Shown: positions 36,474-46,125, counted from the stretch's first letter. The stretch is DNA of 64,000 nucleotides from Fibrobacter sp. UWB13 (GCF_900177805.1 NZ_FXAX01000001.1:620001-684000); one strand, 5' to 3'. The notes: generated by a model not told the origin, from the letters alone. Numbers and translations: made by a program.

Positions 36474-37952
36474 TTAGTACCAAGATGCCGGCTTCGGTTT
36501 CCAGAATCGAATGCCAACACCAATGCTTAATGTCCATTGAATTCCGTCCCAGAATCTTTCGGTTTCTGCTTTATCGTCATTCCTGTTTGGGTCATTGCAA
36601 TAATAACCGTAACCACGAGGATCGTAGTTCCAGTAGCTATCCCTGCAATAGTTTTCGACAAAATTCATGCGGGCTTGGGCAAATGCGGTAATGTCCCAGG
36701 AATCCGAAATCGGGAAATAGTAGTTCCCTTGTACAGCAAATGTCCAGGATTCATCATCGAGAATAGCGGCAGGCATGTCATTGCTTTTCGGGTAGACATC
36801 GACATACATGATACCGAACAGAATATCGACGGTAAACTTCTTTTTAGGGCCTATTGCGGCTCCTGCCATCAGAGAGTAAGACTTTTCCGAAATGGAGCCA
36901 CCCTTGTTGTTATCGCCGATAGAAAAGTTATACTGGTATTGGAAAAATGCCCTACGGTAGCTTGCTCGTAGCGCAATTCCAAAAGCGTTCGAAACATCAA
37001 AGTTGTCGTCAAAGCCTGAAGTGGATGTCGAAGGTATACCGAACATCGCAATACCCGTCAATGCTACCCAGACATCGCGTTCTGCGATTTTCTTGGCAAT
37101 TTCCTGTTCTCGAATTTGTTGCTTGATGAGCTTGTTTTCTTCTTTTGCTTGTCTCTTTTCTTCGGCGGTTCTATCAGCAAAGCCAGGCATCTGTGTTTCG
37201 ACAAAGCCACGATATTCCGATTCCGGATATTTCTTCAAGAATGCATTCTTGTCTTCGCCAAGCCAGCTTGTATCGCACCTTATAGCAGGCTTGATGCTGC
37301 AGCGGTAATGGTAATCATATTTAGCTTTAAGGTACTTGAAAAAAAGTCTCAGCACATCTTTATCTTCGCGAGAGCCGTTCAATTCGGCTAGTTTTCTTTC
37401 GATGTATTCTGCTGAAACATGGCGCAAAGCGAGTTCTTCGTCATATGTGTTGAACTGGTCAAGAACGTTAAAGCCGGCTTCAGATTCCTGAACTTCTTTA
37501 TAATGAGTTATGTACGATAGTAGTTCATTGAAGGCTAATGCTTTCAGGTCGTCTTCTTTTGCAGCCCAGTAAAACAGGTAAGAGTTTTTCTCGTCTGTAG
37601 AGTAAAAAGATGTATTCGGATGGTTTGTCTTGAGGCATGTCACAAGGGTCTTCAATGTGTCTATGTACTCTCTAAAGCACCTTTGTTCTTCAATCTGACC
37701 CGATTCGCCTTCTGCCACCGTGAAAAAGAGGATGGAGATTGAATAATGCGAATATTTTTCAGTGCATTCGCCAAATTTCTTTGCCAGATTTCTCTTTTGT
37801 AGTGAAAGTTGCGCTAAGTTATCCGAACATTTGGCTATTTGCGTTGATGCTGCTTGTTGATTCCCCGTCTCGGTTGGTGTGAAATTGTAGTAGAAATCTG
37901 CCAATGAGACTGAAATTGCAATTAAGATAAAGAAGAATATTTTATTTACCAT
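36474..37952 (-). CDS. exported protein with helical N-terminal half and outer-membrane beta-barrel-like C-terminus
   Basis: A signal peptide (FFFILIAISVSLA|DF) is followed by a Cys-containing, mostly helical region of about 270 residues, then a basic linker (EEKRQAKEENKLIKQQIREQ). The last 200 residues alternate polar and aromatic residues in beta-strand fashion (FGIALRASYRRAFFQYQYNF, SYSLMAGAAIG, WDITAFAQARMNFV, LSIGVGIRFWKP), as in small outer-membrane barrels. I do not recognise the family. Operon with the following lipoprotein suggests an envelope assembly. Confidence 0.65.
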   Translation of the reverse strand: MVNKIFFFILIAISVSLADFYYNFTPTETGNQQAASTQIAKCSDNLAQLSLQKRNLAKKFGECTEKYSHYSISILFFTVAEGESGQIEEQRCFREYIDTLKTLVTCLKTNHPNTSFYSTDEKNSYLFYWAAKEDDLKALAFNELLSYITHYKEVQESEAGFNVLDQFNTYDEELALRHVSAEYIERKLAELNGSREDKDVLRLFFKYLKAKYDYHYRCSIKPAIRCDTSWLGEDKNAFLKKYPESEYRGFVETQMPGFADRTAEEKRQAKEENKLIKQQIREQEIAKKIAERDVWVALTGIAMFGIPSTSTSGFDDNFDVSNAFGIALRASYRRAFFQYQYNFSIGDNNKGGSISEKSYSLMAGAAIGPKKKFTVDILFGIMYVDVYPKSNDMPAAILDDESWTFAVQGNYYFPISDSWDITAFAQARMNFVENYCRDSYWNYDPRGYGYYCNDPNRNDDKAETERFWDGIQWTLSIGVGIRFWKPKPASWY

Positions 37953-38006
37953 AACGTAAATATAGTTTATTTCATAGCCAACTTGTTAAAAAAAATAAAC
38001 ACAAAA

Positions 38007-38044
38007 TAAAAATCCCCGCTACCTTTGGGGTAACGAGGATTTTA
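38007..38044 (-). terminator. terminator of pckG
   Basis: Read on the minus strand, AAAATCCTCGTTACC pairs with GGTAGCGGGGATTTT (two mismatched or wobble positions) and is followed by a T-rich tail. Confidence 0.8.
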
Positions 38045-38063
38045 AAGTTCCTAAAGGGAACAA

Positions 38064-39926
38064 TTATGCCTTATTGAGGCGATCCTGGATCATGTCGATG
38101 ATTTCAGAGAGTTCCTTCGGGAGGTGCTTGCCGAACTTCGGATAGTGGTTTTCCTTAACGTCAGCGAGTTCCTTCTTCCAGCCTTCCACGTCAACCTTCG
38201 TGATCTGCGGGAGAGTTTCCTTATAGTAGTCAGCGAGACCATCAGTATTGATGGCGCCTTCCTTCGGCATGTAACCGATCGGAGTTTCGACAGCGTTGTC
38301 AACACCGTTGCAGCGGTCGAAGATCCAAGCGAGCACACGGCTGTTGTCGCCGTAACCCGGCCACATGAAGCCACCCGGAAGCTTTTCGTTGTTGGCATCC
38401 TTGCGGAACCAGTTCACGTAGAAGATCTTCGGAAGCTTGTCTTCAGTGGACTTCTGACCGATTTCGATCCAGTGCTTGAAGTAGTCACCCATGTTGTAGC
38501 CGCAGAACGGGAGGATTGCGAACGGGTCGCGACGGATCTTACCGACCTGAGAGGCGTCAATCGTAGAGGCAGCCGTGATTTCGGAACCCACGATGGAGCC
38601 GAGGAACACGCCGTGGTTCCAGTTCAAGGACTGGTGAACCAGAGGAATGGTGGACGGACGACGACCGCCGAAGAGGATTGCGGAGATAGGAACGCCTGCC
38701 GGATCTTCCCATTCCTTAGCAATGCACGGGCACTGCTTAGCCGGAGCGGTGAAGCGAGCGTTCGGGTGAGCCATTTCTTCGCCCTTAGGAGCCTTGTCCT
38801 TCGGGAGAGCGTCACGGGTCTTGCCCTTCCAGTCAACGAGCTTGCCCTTAGCCGGGTAGCCGATGCCTTCCCACCACACGTCGCCGTCTTCAGTGAGAGC
38901 GCAGTTCGTGTAGATCGTGTTCTTTTCAGCAGAAACAAGAGCGTTCTTGTTGGATTCTGCAGAAGTACCCGGGGCAACGCCGAAGAAGCCAGCTTCCGGG
39001 TTGATAGCATAGAGACGGCCATCCTTGCCAAACTTCATCCATGCAATGTCGTCACCGATGGTTTCGACCTTCCAGCCCGGGATAGTCGGGATGAGCATGG
39101 CGAGGTTCGTCTTACCGCAAGCAGACGGGAATGCGCCAGTCACGTACTTGACTTCGCCCTTCGGGTTGGTGAGCTTGAGGATGAGCATGTGTTCAGCGAG
39201 CCAGCCTTCGTCGCGAGCGAGAACGGTAGCAATGCGGAGAGCAAAGCACTTCTTGCCGAGGAGGGCGTTTCCACCGTAACCGGAACCGTAGGACCAAATG
39301 AGGCGTTCTTCCGGGAACTGCGTGATGTACTTGTATTCAACGTCAGCGCACGGCCAGATGCCGTTGTCGCTTTCGCATTCGCGGAGCGGCTTACCAACGG
39401 AGTGGAGGCACGGAACGAAGTCAGCGTTCGGGTCAGCATTGAAGATATCGAGAACCTTCTTGCCAGCGCGAGTCATGATGTCCATGTTGAGAACGACGTA
39501 TTCGGAGTCAGTGACTTCGATACCGTTCTTGGAAATCGGGGAGCCGAGCGGGCCCATGCAGAACGGGATCACGTACATGGTACGGCCGTGCATACAACCC
39601 TTGTAGAGCTTACGCATCGTCTGCTTGAGTTCAGACGGGTCGATCCAGTGGTTGGTCGGACCTGCATCTTCTTCCTTGACGGAGGAGATGAACGTACGGG
39701 ATTCGACGCGAGCCACGTCAGACGGAAGAGAACGGAACAAGTAGCAGTTTTCCTTCTTGGCAAGCTTCGTTGCGAGGCCAGCCTTGACGCACTTCTGCAT
39801 GAGGGCATCATATTCTTCCTGGGTACCGTCAACGACGACGACGTTGTCCGGTTCGCACATGGCAATCATTTCATTCACCCAAGTACTGATTTTCGGGTGC
39901 TTGATATCGTTAAGAGTAAGACTCAT
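38064..39926 (-). CDS. pckG: phosphoenolpyruvate carboxykinase (GTP)
   Basis: Interconverts oxaloacetate and PEP using GTP/GDP. In this succinate-forming organism it probably runs in the carboxylating direction. The 620-residue length and motifs are of the GTP type: FPSACGKTN as the Cys-containing P-loop, GDDIAW for metal binding, [12 protein letters not shown] and NWFRKD. AGGAG lies 6 bp before the ATG. Strong codon bias indicates high expression. It is monocistronic with its own terminator; a run of repeats lies upstream from 40090. Confidence 0.96.
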   Translation of the reverse strand: MSLTLNDIKHPKISTWVNEMIAMCEPDNVVVVDGTQEEYDALMQKCVKAGLATKLAKKENCYLFRSLPSDVARVESRTFISSVKEEDAGPTNHWIDPSELKQTMRKLYKGCMHGRTMYVIPFCMGPLGSPISKNGIEVTDSEYVVLNMDIMTRAGKKVLDIFNADPNADFVPCLHSVGKPLRECESDNGIWPCADVEYKYITQFPEERLIWSYGSGYGGNALLGKKCFALRIATVLARDEGWLAEHMLILKLTNPKGEVKYVTGAFPSACGKTNLAMLIPTIPGWKVETIGDDIAWMKFGKDGRLYAINPEAGFFGVAPGTSAESNKNALVSAEKNTIYTNCALTEDGDVWWEGIGYPAKGKLVDWKGKTRDALPKDKAPKGEEMAHPNARFTAPAKQCPCIAKEWEDPAGVPISAILFGGRRPSTIPLVHQSLNWNHGVFLGSIVGSEITAASTIDASQVGKIRRDPFAILPFCGYNMGDYFKHWIEIGQKSTEDKLPKIFYVNWFRKDANNEKLPGGFMWPGYGDNSRVLAWIFDRCNGVDNAVETPIGYMPKEGAINTDGLADYYKETLPQITKVDVEGWKKELADVKENHYPKFGKHLPKELSEIIDMIQDRLNKA

Positions 39927-40089
39927 TATGAGCTCCTATTGGTTTAACGTGTTAGATTTCGAGATATTTCGAACGCGCTACAAGATAGCAAAAAATATGG
40001 GTATTGGTCAATGAATTTTAGCGATTAGTAGGCGGTAGGAAGTAGGCAGTAGGAAGAAAATGGAAAGATTCAACCTAAACATTAAACCT

Positions 40090-40140
40090 GTCATGCCCGC
40101 CGGAGCCTGTGCTGAGCGAAGTCGAAGTAAGCGGGCACCA
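40090..40140. repeat. GTCATGCCCGC...GCGGGCACC dispersed repeat
   Basis: A palindromic end pair (GCCCGC/GCGGGC) with an internal GAGCGAAGTCGAAG block shared with the 21549 element. Confidence 0.6.
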
Positions 40141-40178
40141 CCCTTTCAAGAACGGCATCACCTTATAACACAATGTAA

Positions 40179-40411
40179 GGCTCTGTCGGGCTAAACTGTA
40201 CACTTGTGCCCGGCTAGCAAAAAATCCTCAATCCGTAAGCCCTTCCAAAACTGTTTTTCGGCTGCATGACCGATGTTTTTACGCTGAAATGACCGTTCGG
40301 CGGTCCGCAGCATGTTCGCAGCTATACGGCCTGGCCTAACAGAGCCAGAGGGTCATTTTCGCAGCTTTTTCGCAGTTTCGACCCAAAAGTACGGCCTGGC
40401 CCGACAGAGCC
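40179..40411 (+). repeat. GGCTCTGTC/GACAGAGCC intergenic repeat, copy 4a
   Basis: Start GGCTCTGTCGGGC, inner end at 40346 (TAACAGAGCC), outer end at 40411 (CCCGACAGAGCC). Almost identical to the 7644 copy over long stretches. Confidence 0.9.
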
Positions 40412-40637
40412 TCGGGCTAAACTGTACACTTGTGCCCGGCTAGCAAAAAATCCTCAATCCGTAAGCCCTTCCAAAACTGTTTTTCGGCTGCATGACCGAT
40501 GTTTTTACGCTGAAATGACCGTTCGGCGGTCCGCAGCGTTTCCGTAGCCGTACAGAATGACTGGACAGAGCCAAAGGGCCATTTTCGCAGCTTTTTCGCA
40601 GTTTTGACCCCAAAGTACGGCCTGGCCCGACAGAGCC
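40412..40637 (+). repeat. GGCTCTGTC/GACAGAGCC intergenic repeat, copy 4b (tandem, first bases lost)
   Basis: It begins TCGGGCTAAACTG directly after the end of copy 4a, so its GGCTCTG is missing or shared. Inner end at 40572 (GGACAGAGCC), outer end at 40637 (CCCGACAGAGCC). The 3' third of the core differs (CCGCAGCGTTTCCGTAGCCG) from copy 4a and resembles copy 1b instead. Confidence 0.88.
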
Positions 40638-40925
40638 GTTTTTATTAGTGCTTTTTTGTTCATTACATTTAGCTCACCAAAAATAGTCCATTACCGTTTT
40701 TTTGCCTAGAATCGCCATATTCGTGTTTCGGGGTACCTCTGGACTCACGAAACAAAGCCCAAATAGTTGAACATGGTTTTAGCCCCAAAATCAGCCCAGA
40801 ATCGCGCCGTGGAATCACAAATAAAGCTGTTTTTGCTAGTCCTAAAAAGACCGCCAGAAACAACGAAAAAAACGAGCTTTTACACCCGTTTCGTAACCCT
40901 GGGAAAACTCGTTTCCAATAATGTC
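40638..40925 (-). repeat. repeat B, copy 2 (inverted relative to copy 1)
   Basis: On the minus strand it starts 11 bp after the stop of the FISUMP gene with a hairpin (AACGAG-TTTT pairing with AAAAGCTCGTT, then a T run), and continues with the sequence seen at 7360-7643. It abuts copy 4b. Confidence 0.8.
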
Positions 40926-40936
40926 TACAAACACCC

Positions 40937-42097
40937 CTACTCAGAGTCCTTGACACAGCGGACAGAAAGTCCGTCGTTTTCGTTATCGGCACAGACACTT
41001 ATCATTCCTGCAGAACTATTGCTGAATTCGACTATCACAGGACAGTCATTATTTCTTGTGTCTATGGTAGATGTCCAGAAATAGGCGGAAGTTCCGGGCT
41101 CAAAAAACTTTTGGAATTCTGCGGAATATTCGCCGGCAGGCAGAGCGGCAAAGCCGTATTTGTCAATTGCTTTTTTCCAACCTTGGGCGGCATAATCGTA
41201 AAATGCCGAATAGCCCCCATTTCCACTGAACGGCCATTCCTCTATTGAAGGAAGGTGCCATCCTGAAGGACATACAGAATTGGCTGCCTTGAGAGTATAT
41301 AGGCGCCCATACTTGTCGCAGTTTTCCGTCTTGTTTTCGTTACACCAGCTCTGGACTCCGTCTTCCATTTCGTAGTTGAGGTTTTCAGCCATCCAGACGC
41401 CTTCTTCTAATTGGACCGTCTTATAAGTTTTGCTATCACGGGAATCGTCCATAACGGAATAGTCGTGTTCGCGTTTTGTAGGCTCTGGAGCCGATCCTTC
41501 GCTGATTTCGTAGGTGATTCCGCTGAACCGAACAAACTTGACATTCTTGTTGTTCGCATCAATGTCGAACCAGTGATCACTATAGCACGAACATGTCGTT
41601 TCCATATAATGCTCTCCGTATTCGATTTCCAATGTATCACCGGAACGCTTTGTCAACAGGTCTGCTTCAACTTGACAGAGATCCATTACGTTCAAAATCA
41701 TCACTTGGTAATTTCCTTTACCGTCTTGAAGAATGTAAGCCTTGGGCAATTCTTCTGATGAGTCTTCTACACTAGCAATGAGGGCAGATCGTTTGGCTAA
41801 TACTCGTTGCTCTAAACCAGATGAAATGCAAAAGCCGAGTTTCAAGCCTCGTTTAGTGTCTTCTGCAAACGCATTTGAAGGCTCTGCTTTGTCACTAGAA
41901 CTAGATTGCAACTCACTTGATGAAGAATGTTTGACGTCTACGGAACTGGACGAATTATCTACGGAGCTCGAAGAACTATCGTTCTGCGCCACGGTGTTGT
42001 CAATTTCTGTAGTCCCCGCCTCGTTAGGAGAATCGGAGCAGGCCCAGAGCAGAGCTACGGATAAAGCGATTACGAAATTTGTCTTATTCATATTCAT
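40937..42097 (-). CDS. FISUMP-domain (TIGR02145) lipoprotein
   Basis: A lipoprotein signal (ALLWAC, Cys20) is followed by a Ser-rich linker (about 40-70), a middle domain with six Cys, and a C-terminal F. succinogenes major paralogous domain: VWMAENLNYE, CDKYGRLYT, VCPSGWHLPSIEEW, YFWTST and the terminal SVRCVKD. The fold is thought to be C-type-lectin-like; the role in Fibrobacter is unknown, probably surface binding. Its ATG overlaps the TAA of the upstream TIGR02147 gene (TAATG), so the two are translationally coupled. Confidence 0.88.
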   Translation of the reverse strand: MNMNKTNFVIALSVALLWACSDSPNEAGTTEIDNTVAQNDSSSSSVDNSSSSVDVKHSSSSELQSSSSDKAEPSNAFAEDTKRGLKLGFCISSGLEQRVLAKRSALIASVEDSSEELPKAYILQDGKGNYQVMILNVMDLCQVEADLLTKRSGDTLEIEYGEHYMETTCSCYSDHWFDIDANNKNVKFVRFSGITYEISEGSAPEPTKREHDYSVMDDSRDSKTYKTVQLEEGVWMAENLNYEMEDGVQSWCNENKTENCDKYGRLYTLKAANSVCPSGWHLPSIEEWPFSGNGGYSAFYDYAAQGWKKAIDKYGFAALPAGEYSAEFQKFFEPGTSAYFWTSTIDTRNNDCPVIVEFSNSSAGMISVCADNENDGLSVRCVKDSE

Positions 42098-42936
42098 TAG
42101 CCTTTCCTTGATTCAATGTTGCTAATCTTGTCTGTCAAAGGGAAAATTTGCAAATTCATTTGGTAGACCTGATCTATCTTTTGACACTCGTTGGCAATGT
42201 CGATAATCTTCTTGCGGAAAATTTCGATTTCCCTGGTGATACGATCATAAGTGCGCTTGTCAATGCCCATGGTGATTCCCGAAAAGTTGCGTTCCTCGAC
42301 AGAATCGTTGGCGATGGAGCGTGCCGCCAGTTCGGTCATCTTTTTATTCATGGTTCGAATGACAAGGGGTATAGTTTCCTTGGAGCCCTTCACGGCCTTT
42401 TGCGTTTGCTCATATGTTTCGTCAGCATTCTTTTTGAGCAGGTCTGCCTTGACAAGGAACTGCAGGGTGTCGCGGACTTGTGCCGCCGTCGTCTCGCTAC
42501 GGATTTTGGAAGCGATCTCACCAAAAGTAGCTCTCGGCATGACGGGCGCAAGTTCGCGGACGATAGGACAGGTCGGGTCTTCATAGTAGCGAAATGCATC
42601 TGCATCAATTATTCGGATCTTATTCATGCGGGCTTCGCGTTCAAGCGCCATAAGGGCCGCTTCCTTTTCGCTGTCGTTCTTGGCGTTGCCAAATCTTACG
42701 AGCAAGGCGAAATAGGTGAAATCAAAACCTTCTAGATTCATGGCACGAGCCACCTTAGCGACACCCGGCTTGCTCAAGCTTGTTTTGCCATCGCAGACCA
42801 GTTTCAGGTATGCCGGAGAAGCAAAACCAGCAAGGCTTGCGAATTTACGCCATGTGAAGTAAGAACTTCTTTTGCGTTCTTCATAGAAGTCTTGCATATA
42901 TTGGCGGTAGTCTTGATATTCAGTAACGGGTCTCAT
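42097..42936 (-). CDS. TIGR02147-family putative transcriptional regulator
   Basis: 279 residues from ATG 42936, where the family consensus (M-x-P-x-x-E-Y-x-D-Y-R) starts; the longer frame to 42975 adds an unconserved stretch. The N-terminal part (FTWRKFASLAGFASPAYLKLVCDGK) is helix-turn-helix-like; the rest is a DUF4423-like helical domain. The family was defined as F. succinogenes paralogues and is often encoded beside FISUMP lipoproteins. Regulation of the coupled lipoprotein is a reasonable guess. It lies downstream of a repeat copy at 43080-43262. Confidence 0.82.
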   Translation of the reverse strand: MRPVTEYQDYRQYMQDFYEERKRSSYFTWRKFASLAGFASPAYLKLVCDGKTSLSKPGVAKVARAMNLEGFDFTYFALLVRFGNAKNDSEKEAALMALEREARMNKIRIIDADAFRYYEDPTCPIVRELAPVMPRATFGEIASKIRSETTAAQVRDTLQFLVKADLLKKNADETYEQTQKAVKGSKETIPLVIRTMNKKMTELAARSIANDSVEERNFSGITMGIDKRTYDRITREIEIFRKKIIDIANECQKIDQVYQMNLQIFPLTDKISNIESRKG

Positions 42937-43079
42937 GTTATGAAAAATAAAACAAAAATAGCGATTTTGCAACAAAAATCACCGTTTTTCAAAAAATTTT
43001 CAAAAGAAAAACGAATATGATACAAATGCGTTTCATAAACAACTTACAAAAAATCAACTTTCCACATTTGCGTTAGCCT

Positions 43080-43262
43080 GGCTCTGTCGGGCTAGGCTCT
43101 GTCGGGCTAAACTGTACACTTGTGCTCGGCTAGCAAAAAATCCTCAATCCGTAAGCCCTTCCAAAACTGTTTTTCGGCTGCATGACCGATGTTTTTACGC
43201 TGAAATGGTCATTCGGCGGTCCGCAGCATGTTCGCAGCTATACGGCCTGGCCTAACAGAGCC
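43080..43262 (+). repeat. GGCTCTGTC/GACAGAGCC intergenic repeat, copy 5 (no tail, duplicated start)
   Basis: A 15-bp start (GGCTCTGTCGGGCTA) is duplicated at 43080 and 43095. The core runs from 43095 to 43262 (TAACAGAGCC) and lacks the 65-bp tail. This shows the 168-bp core can stand alone. It lies between the divergent TIGR02147 and metallo-beta-lactamase genes. Confidence 0.9.
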
Positions 43263-43327
43263 CAATGTAAACCTGCACATCTGGATAGAATTTTTAGCAA
43301 AAAACAATTATATATTAAAGCCTAGCT

Positions 43328-44386
43328 ATGATTACAACGATTATTTTAACAGTCCTTTTCATTTTGGGCGATGCGGGCGTTCTGTTCCTAAGCCAAGATA
43401 GCTTTGGCAAGCTACCGCAAGGCAAGCGATTGGAACGCGTCAAAAAGTCCCCGCATTACGATGGCAAGCAGTTCGTGAATGACGAAGAAACGGAATTCAT
43501 GACAGGCAACAAGAGCACGCTTACCGTCTGGCGTGAATTCATGTTCAACAAAAAAAAGAACACCGTCCCCGACACGGCTTTGCACGCGATCAAGACGGAT
43601 TTGAGAAAACTCCCGAATGACAAGGATTGGATTGTTTGGTTCGGCCATTCGTCGTACCTTGTGAACCTTTCGGGTAAGAAAATTTTGGTGGACCCGGTGT
43701 TTTACAAGGGCTCCCCCGTCAAGTTTGCCAATAAGATGTTCAAGGGTACGGACATTTACAAGCCCGCCGACATGCCGGATATCGATTACCTGGTTATTAC
43801 TCACGACCATTGGGATCACTTGGATTACGAGACCGTCACGGAGTTGGAACCGCGCGTCAAGAAGGTCATAACCGCACTTGGCGTAGGCTCGCATCTGGAA
43901 TATTGGCACTACCCCGTGAGCAAACTTATTGAGCTCGACTGGTGGGAAAAAGCGCAGCTTGGCGACAGCACCCGCGTTACGGCAACGCCTGCAAGGCACT
44001 TCTCGGGGCGCGATTTGCACAAGAACAAGACGTTCTGGGCGTCGTTCGTTTATGAATCACCCAAACGTACAATTTGGATAGGCGGAGATGGCGGCTACGG
44101 ATCGCACTACTCAAAAATCAAGGCAAACTTCCCGAACATCGATTTAGGGATTCTTGAAAACGGACAATACAATCCGGATTGGGCGCAAGTCCATACGATG
44201 CCGCAATATTTGGGTCGTGAAATGCTTGAGCTAGGCGCGAAGCGCTATCTGACGGTTCACCATTCCAAGTTCTGCCTGAGCAAGCATCCGTATTACGAGC
44301 CTCTCGAAAATGCGAAAAAGGCCGCCAAGGAATCTGGCAAGCCTTTGCTCATGCCGCTAATCGGCGAAGTTGTGTATTTAGATTAG
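43328..44386 (+). CDS. MBL-fold metallohydrolase (NAPE-PLD/UlaG-like)
   Basis: An N-terminal hydrophobic segment (MITTIILTVLFILGDAGVLFL) anchors or exports the protein. A metallo-beta-lactamase fold follows: WFGHSSYLV, THDHWDHLD (zinc ligands), ATPARHFSGRD, WIGGDGGYG and TVHHSKF. The architecture matches the NAPE-hydrolysing phospholipase D-like branch, which cleaves phospholipid or other phosphodiester bonds. Length 352 is typical. It stands alone; the substrate cannot be predicted. Confidence 0.87.
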   Translation: MITTIILTVLFILGDAGVLFLSQDSFGKLPQGKRLERVKKSPHYDGKQFVNDEETEFMTGNKSTLTVWREFMFNKKKNTVPDTALHAIKTDLRKLPNDKDWIVWFGHSSYLVNLSGKKILVDPVFYKGSPVKFANKMFKGTDIYKPADMPDIDYLVITHDHWDHLDYETVTELEPRVKKVITALGVGSHLEYWHYPVSKLIELDWWEKAQLGDSTRVTATPARHFSGRDLHKNKTFWASFVYESPKRTIWIGGDGGYGSHYSKIKANFPNIDLGILENGQYNPDWAQVHTMPQYLGREMLELGAKRYLTVHHSKFCLSKHPYYEPLENAKKAAKESGKPLLMPLIGEVVYLD

Positions 44387-45061
44387 TTACACCCCGCGCA
44401 TGTCGGGGTCCCACACGATTTTGTGGAGTTGCACTTGGAAGCGTGCGTTGTTTTGTGTCATGACCTTGCTACTCACCATCCAATTGACAATTTGCTCGTT
44501 GGTGAGTTCGCCCCATACCGGCGAAATAAAAATGTGCGGCATATTATCTGGAGATGTTAGCGAGAGTCGCGCGACAACGCCTTCTGCTTCCAGCAAATCT
44601 TCTACACTCCCAACAACGAACTTGAGCACGTCATTTTTGCCGAGTGAAATGATATTTTCCATCTTCATTCGGGCAGACATGCCGCTGCTTTTGCACTTCC
44701 AGTCCATCGTGTAGAACAGCCCCGGTAACTGCCATTTGCAAGGAACCGTGCCGTTTGTTTCGATGTTGACTTCAAAGCCGGCATCACTGAATGCAGTAAG
44801 CAACTCGCCCACGCCTTCGTGAATCAGCGGTTCGCCTCCGGTGAGCGTCACGCATTTTACACCGGATTCGTTGCGATACGCTTCAACCGCTGCAAGGACC
44901 TCCCCCACGCTCATCTGCTTAAAGTCAGGACCTTCGACCGCATACTTCGAATCGCAATAGCTACAGCGCAAGTTGCAGCCGTGCAGGCGCACGAACACTG
45001 CCGACTGCCCCATGCGAATCCCTTCGCCCTCGATACTCTTAAAAATTTCGGAGACTTTCAT
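44387..45061 (-). CDS. queE: 7-carboxy-7-deazaguanine synthase
   Basis: Radical SAM enzyme converting 6-carboxytetrahydropterin to 7-carboxy-7-deazaguanine, the second QueCDE-specific step to queuosine. The start at ATG 45061 gives 224 residues beginning MKVSEIFKSIEGEG. The cluster motif is CNLRCSYC (CxxxCxxC, about residue 31-38), with TLTGGEPLIH as the GGE SAM-binding segment. Third gene of the queC-queD-queE operon, 74 bp after queD, with a dispersed repeat in the gap. The longer frame to 45211 is rejected because it overlaps queD. Confidence 0.93.
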   Translation of the reverse strand: MKVSEIFKSIEGEGIRMGQSAVFVRLHGCNLRCSYCDSKYAVEGPDFKQMSVGEVLAAVEAYRNESGVKCVTLTGGEPLIHEGVGELLTAFSDAGFEVNIETNGTVPCKWQLPGLFYTMDWKCKSSGMSARMKMENIISLGKNDVLKFVVGSVEDLLEAEGVVARLSLTSPDNMPHIFISPVWGELTNEQIVNWMVSSKVMTQNNARFQVQLHKIVWDPDMRGV

Positions 45062-45080
45062 AAAAACACCCATAACTTGA

Positions 45081-45110
45081 CTGGATCCTATCGCTGCGCT
45101 CCAGGATGAC
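45081..45110. repeat. short GGATCC...GGATGAC dispersed repeat
   Basis: CTGGATCCTATCGCTGCGCT then CCAGGATGAC: the complement of the GTCATCCTGGAGCG...GGATCC pattern seen at 21549. It lies inside the que operon between queD and queE. Confidence 0.55.
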
Positions 45111-45135
45111 AGTGCAAACCGCGGCACAGTCACCA

Positions 45136-45465
45136 TTACACTTCGTACTCGACGGTATTGCCTTCGCTTTCCTGGACCTGCACCTTGTAGCAATGCGGCA
45201 CCTGTTCGCAAATCCAGCGAGCCAAGTTCTCCGCCGTCGGATTAAAGTCCACCACATCGTTCAAGAACTGGTGATCGAGCTTGCCCTTCACAATTTTCTT
45301 GATGTGCGAGAAATCGACCACCATGCCGTTTTCGTCGAGAGTTTCGGACTGGCAGAACACCGTGATAATCCAGTTATGGCCATGCAGACCGCGGCACTTG
45401 CTTTCGTACGGGAGCGAGAGCTTGTGAGCCCCAGAAATTTCAATACGCTTGATAACTCTGTACAT
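45136..45465 (-). CDS. queD: 6-carboxytetrahydropterin synthase
   Basis: Turns dihydroneopterin triphosphate into 6-carboxytetrahydropterin. 109 residues from ATG 45465. Zinc ligands are His14 (GAHKL), His28 and His30 (LHGHNW), with catalytic Cys24. DFSHIKKIV and DHQFLND are further family blocks. The start is one base after the queC stop, so translation is coupled. The upstream extension of the frame to 45660 lies inside queC and is not used. Confidence 0.94.
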   Translation of the reverse strand: MYRVIKRIEISGAHKLSLPYESKCRGLHGHNWIITVFCQSETLDENGMVVDFSHIKKIVKGKLDHQFLNDVVDFNPTAENLARWICEQVPHCYKVQVQESEGNTVEYEV

Positions 45466-45466
45466 A

Positions 45467-46120
45467 TTACGCCTCGTATTCCGTTGTGTCGTTGATGCCC
45501 GCTTCGGCGAGAGCCGCCTTGCGTTCCAGGCAGGTTGCGCACTTGCCGCAATGGATTTTACCGCCCTTGTAGCAAGACCAAGTTTCGCTGTAATCCAAGC
45601 CAAGAGCCTTACCCTTGCGAGCGATATCCGCCTTGGAAATGTTCGTGTACGGAGCATCAATTGTGATGTTTGCGTATGTACCCGCCGAAATCGCCGCCGA
45701 CATGTTCTTCACGAATTCTTCGCGGCAGTCCGGGTAAATCGCATGGTCGCCAAAGTGGTTTGCCATCATCACGCGCTTGAGGTCACGGCTTTCGGCAAGC
45801 CCTGCCGCCACAGAAAGCATAATGCCATTGCGGAACGGCACCACCGTCGATTTCATGTTCTCGTCGGCGTAAGTCCCTTCTGGGATGGCATCTGCCCCCG
45901 AAAGGAGTGACGACGTAAAGTAATCGTGCATGAACTTGAGCGGAATCGTAATGTGCGGAATCCCGAGTTTTTCGCAATGCATGCGCGCAAAAGGAATTTC
46001 TTTGTCGTTATGGTTGCTGCCGTAATCAAATGAAACGGCAAGCGCAATATCCGCAGCGCGGTCGTAGAGCAAGGTCACACTGTCCATTCCACCGGACAAG
46101 ACCAGCAAAGCGTCTTTCAT
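45467..46120 (-). CDS. queC: 7-cyano-7-deazaguanine synthase
   Basis: ATP-dependent enzyme converting 7-carboxy-7-deazaguanine to preQ0. The N-terminal PP-loop is SGGMDS (residues 9-14), and the C-terminal zinc motif is CYKGGKIHCGKCATC, four Cys. Length 217 is normal. First gene of the operon. Its Shine-Dalgarno (AGGAG, 5 bp from the ATG) is the 3' end of a preQ1-I-like riboswitch. Confidence 0.95.
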   Translation of the reverse strand: MKDALLVLSGGMDSVTLLYDRAADIALAVSFDYGSNHNDKEIPFARMHCEKLGIPHITIPLKFMHDYFTSSLLSGADAIPEGTYADENMKSTVVPFRNGIMLSVAAGLAESRDLKRVMMANHFGDHAIYPDCREEFVKNMSAAISAGTYANITIDAPYTNISKADIARKGKALGLDYSETWSCYKGGKIHCGKCATCLERKAALAEAGINDTTEYEA

Positions 46121-46125
46121 AAAAT

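Noticed and set aside
45136-45660. Long version of queD starting inside queC
   Set aside because: The extension is a shadow of queC; the family begins at the internal ATG at 45465.
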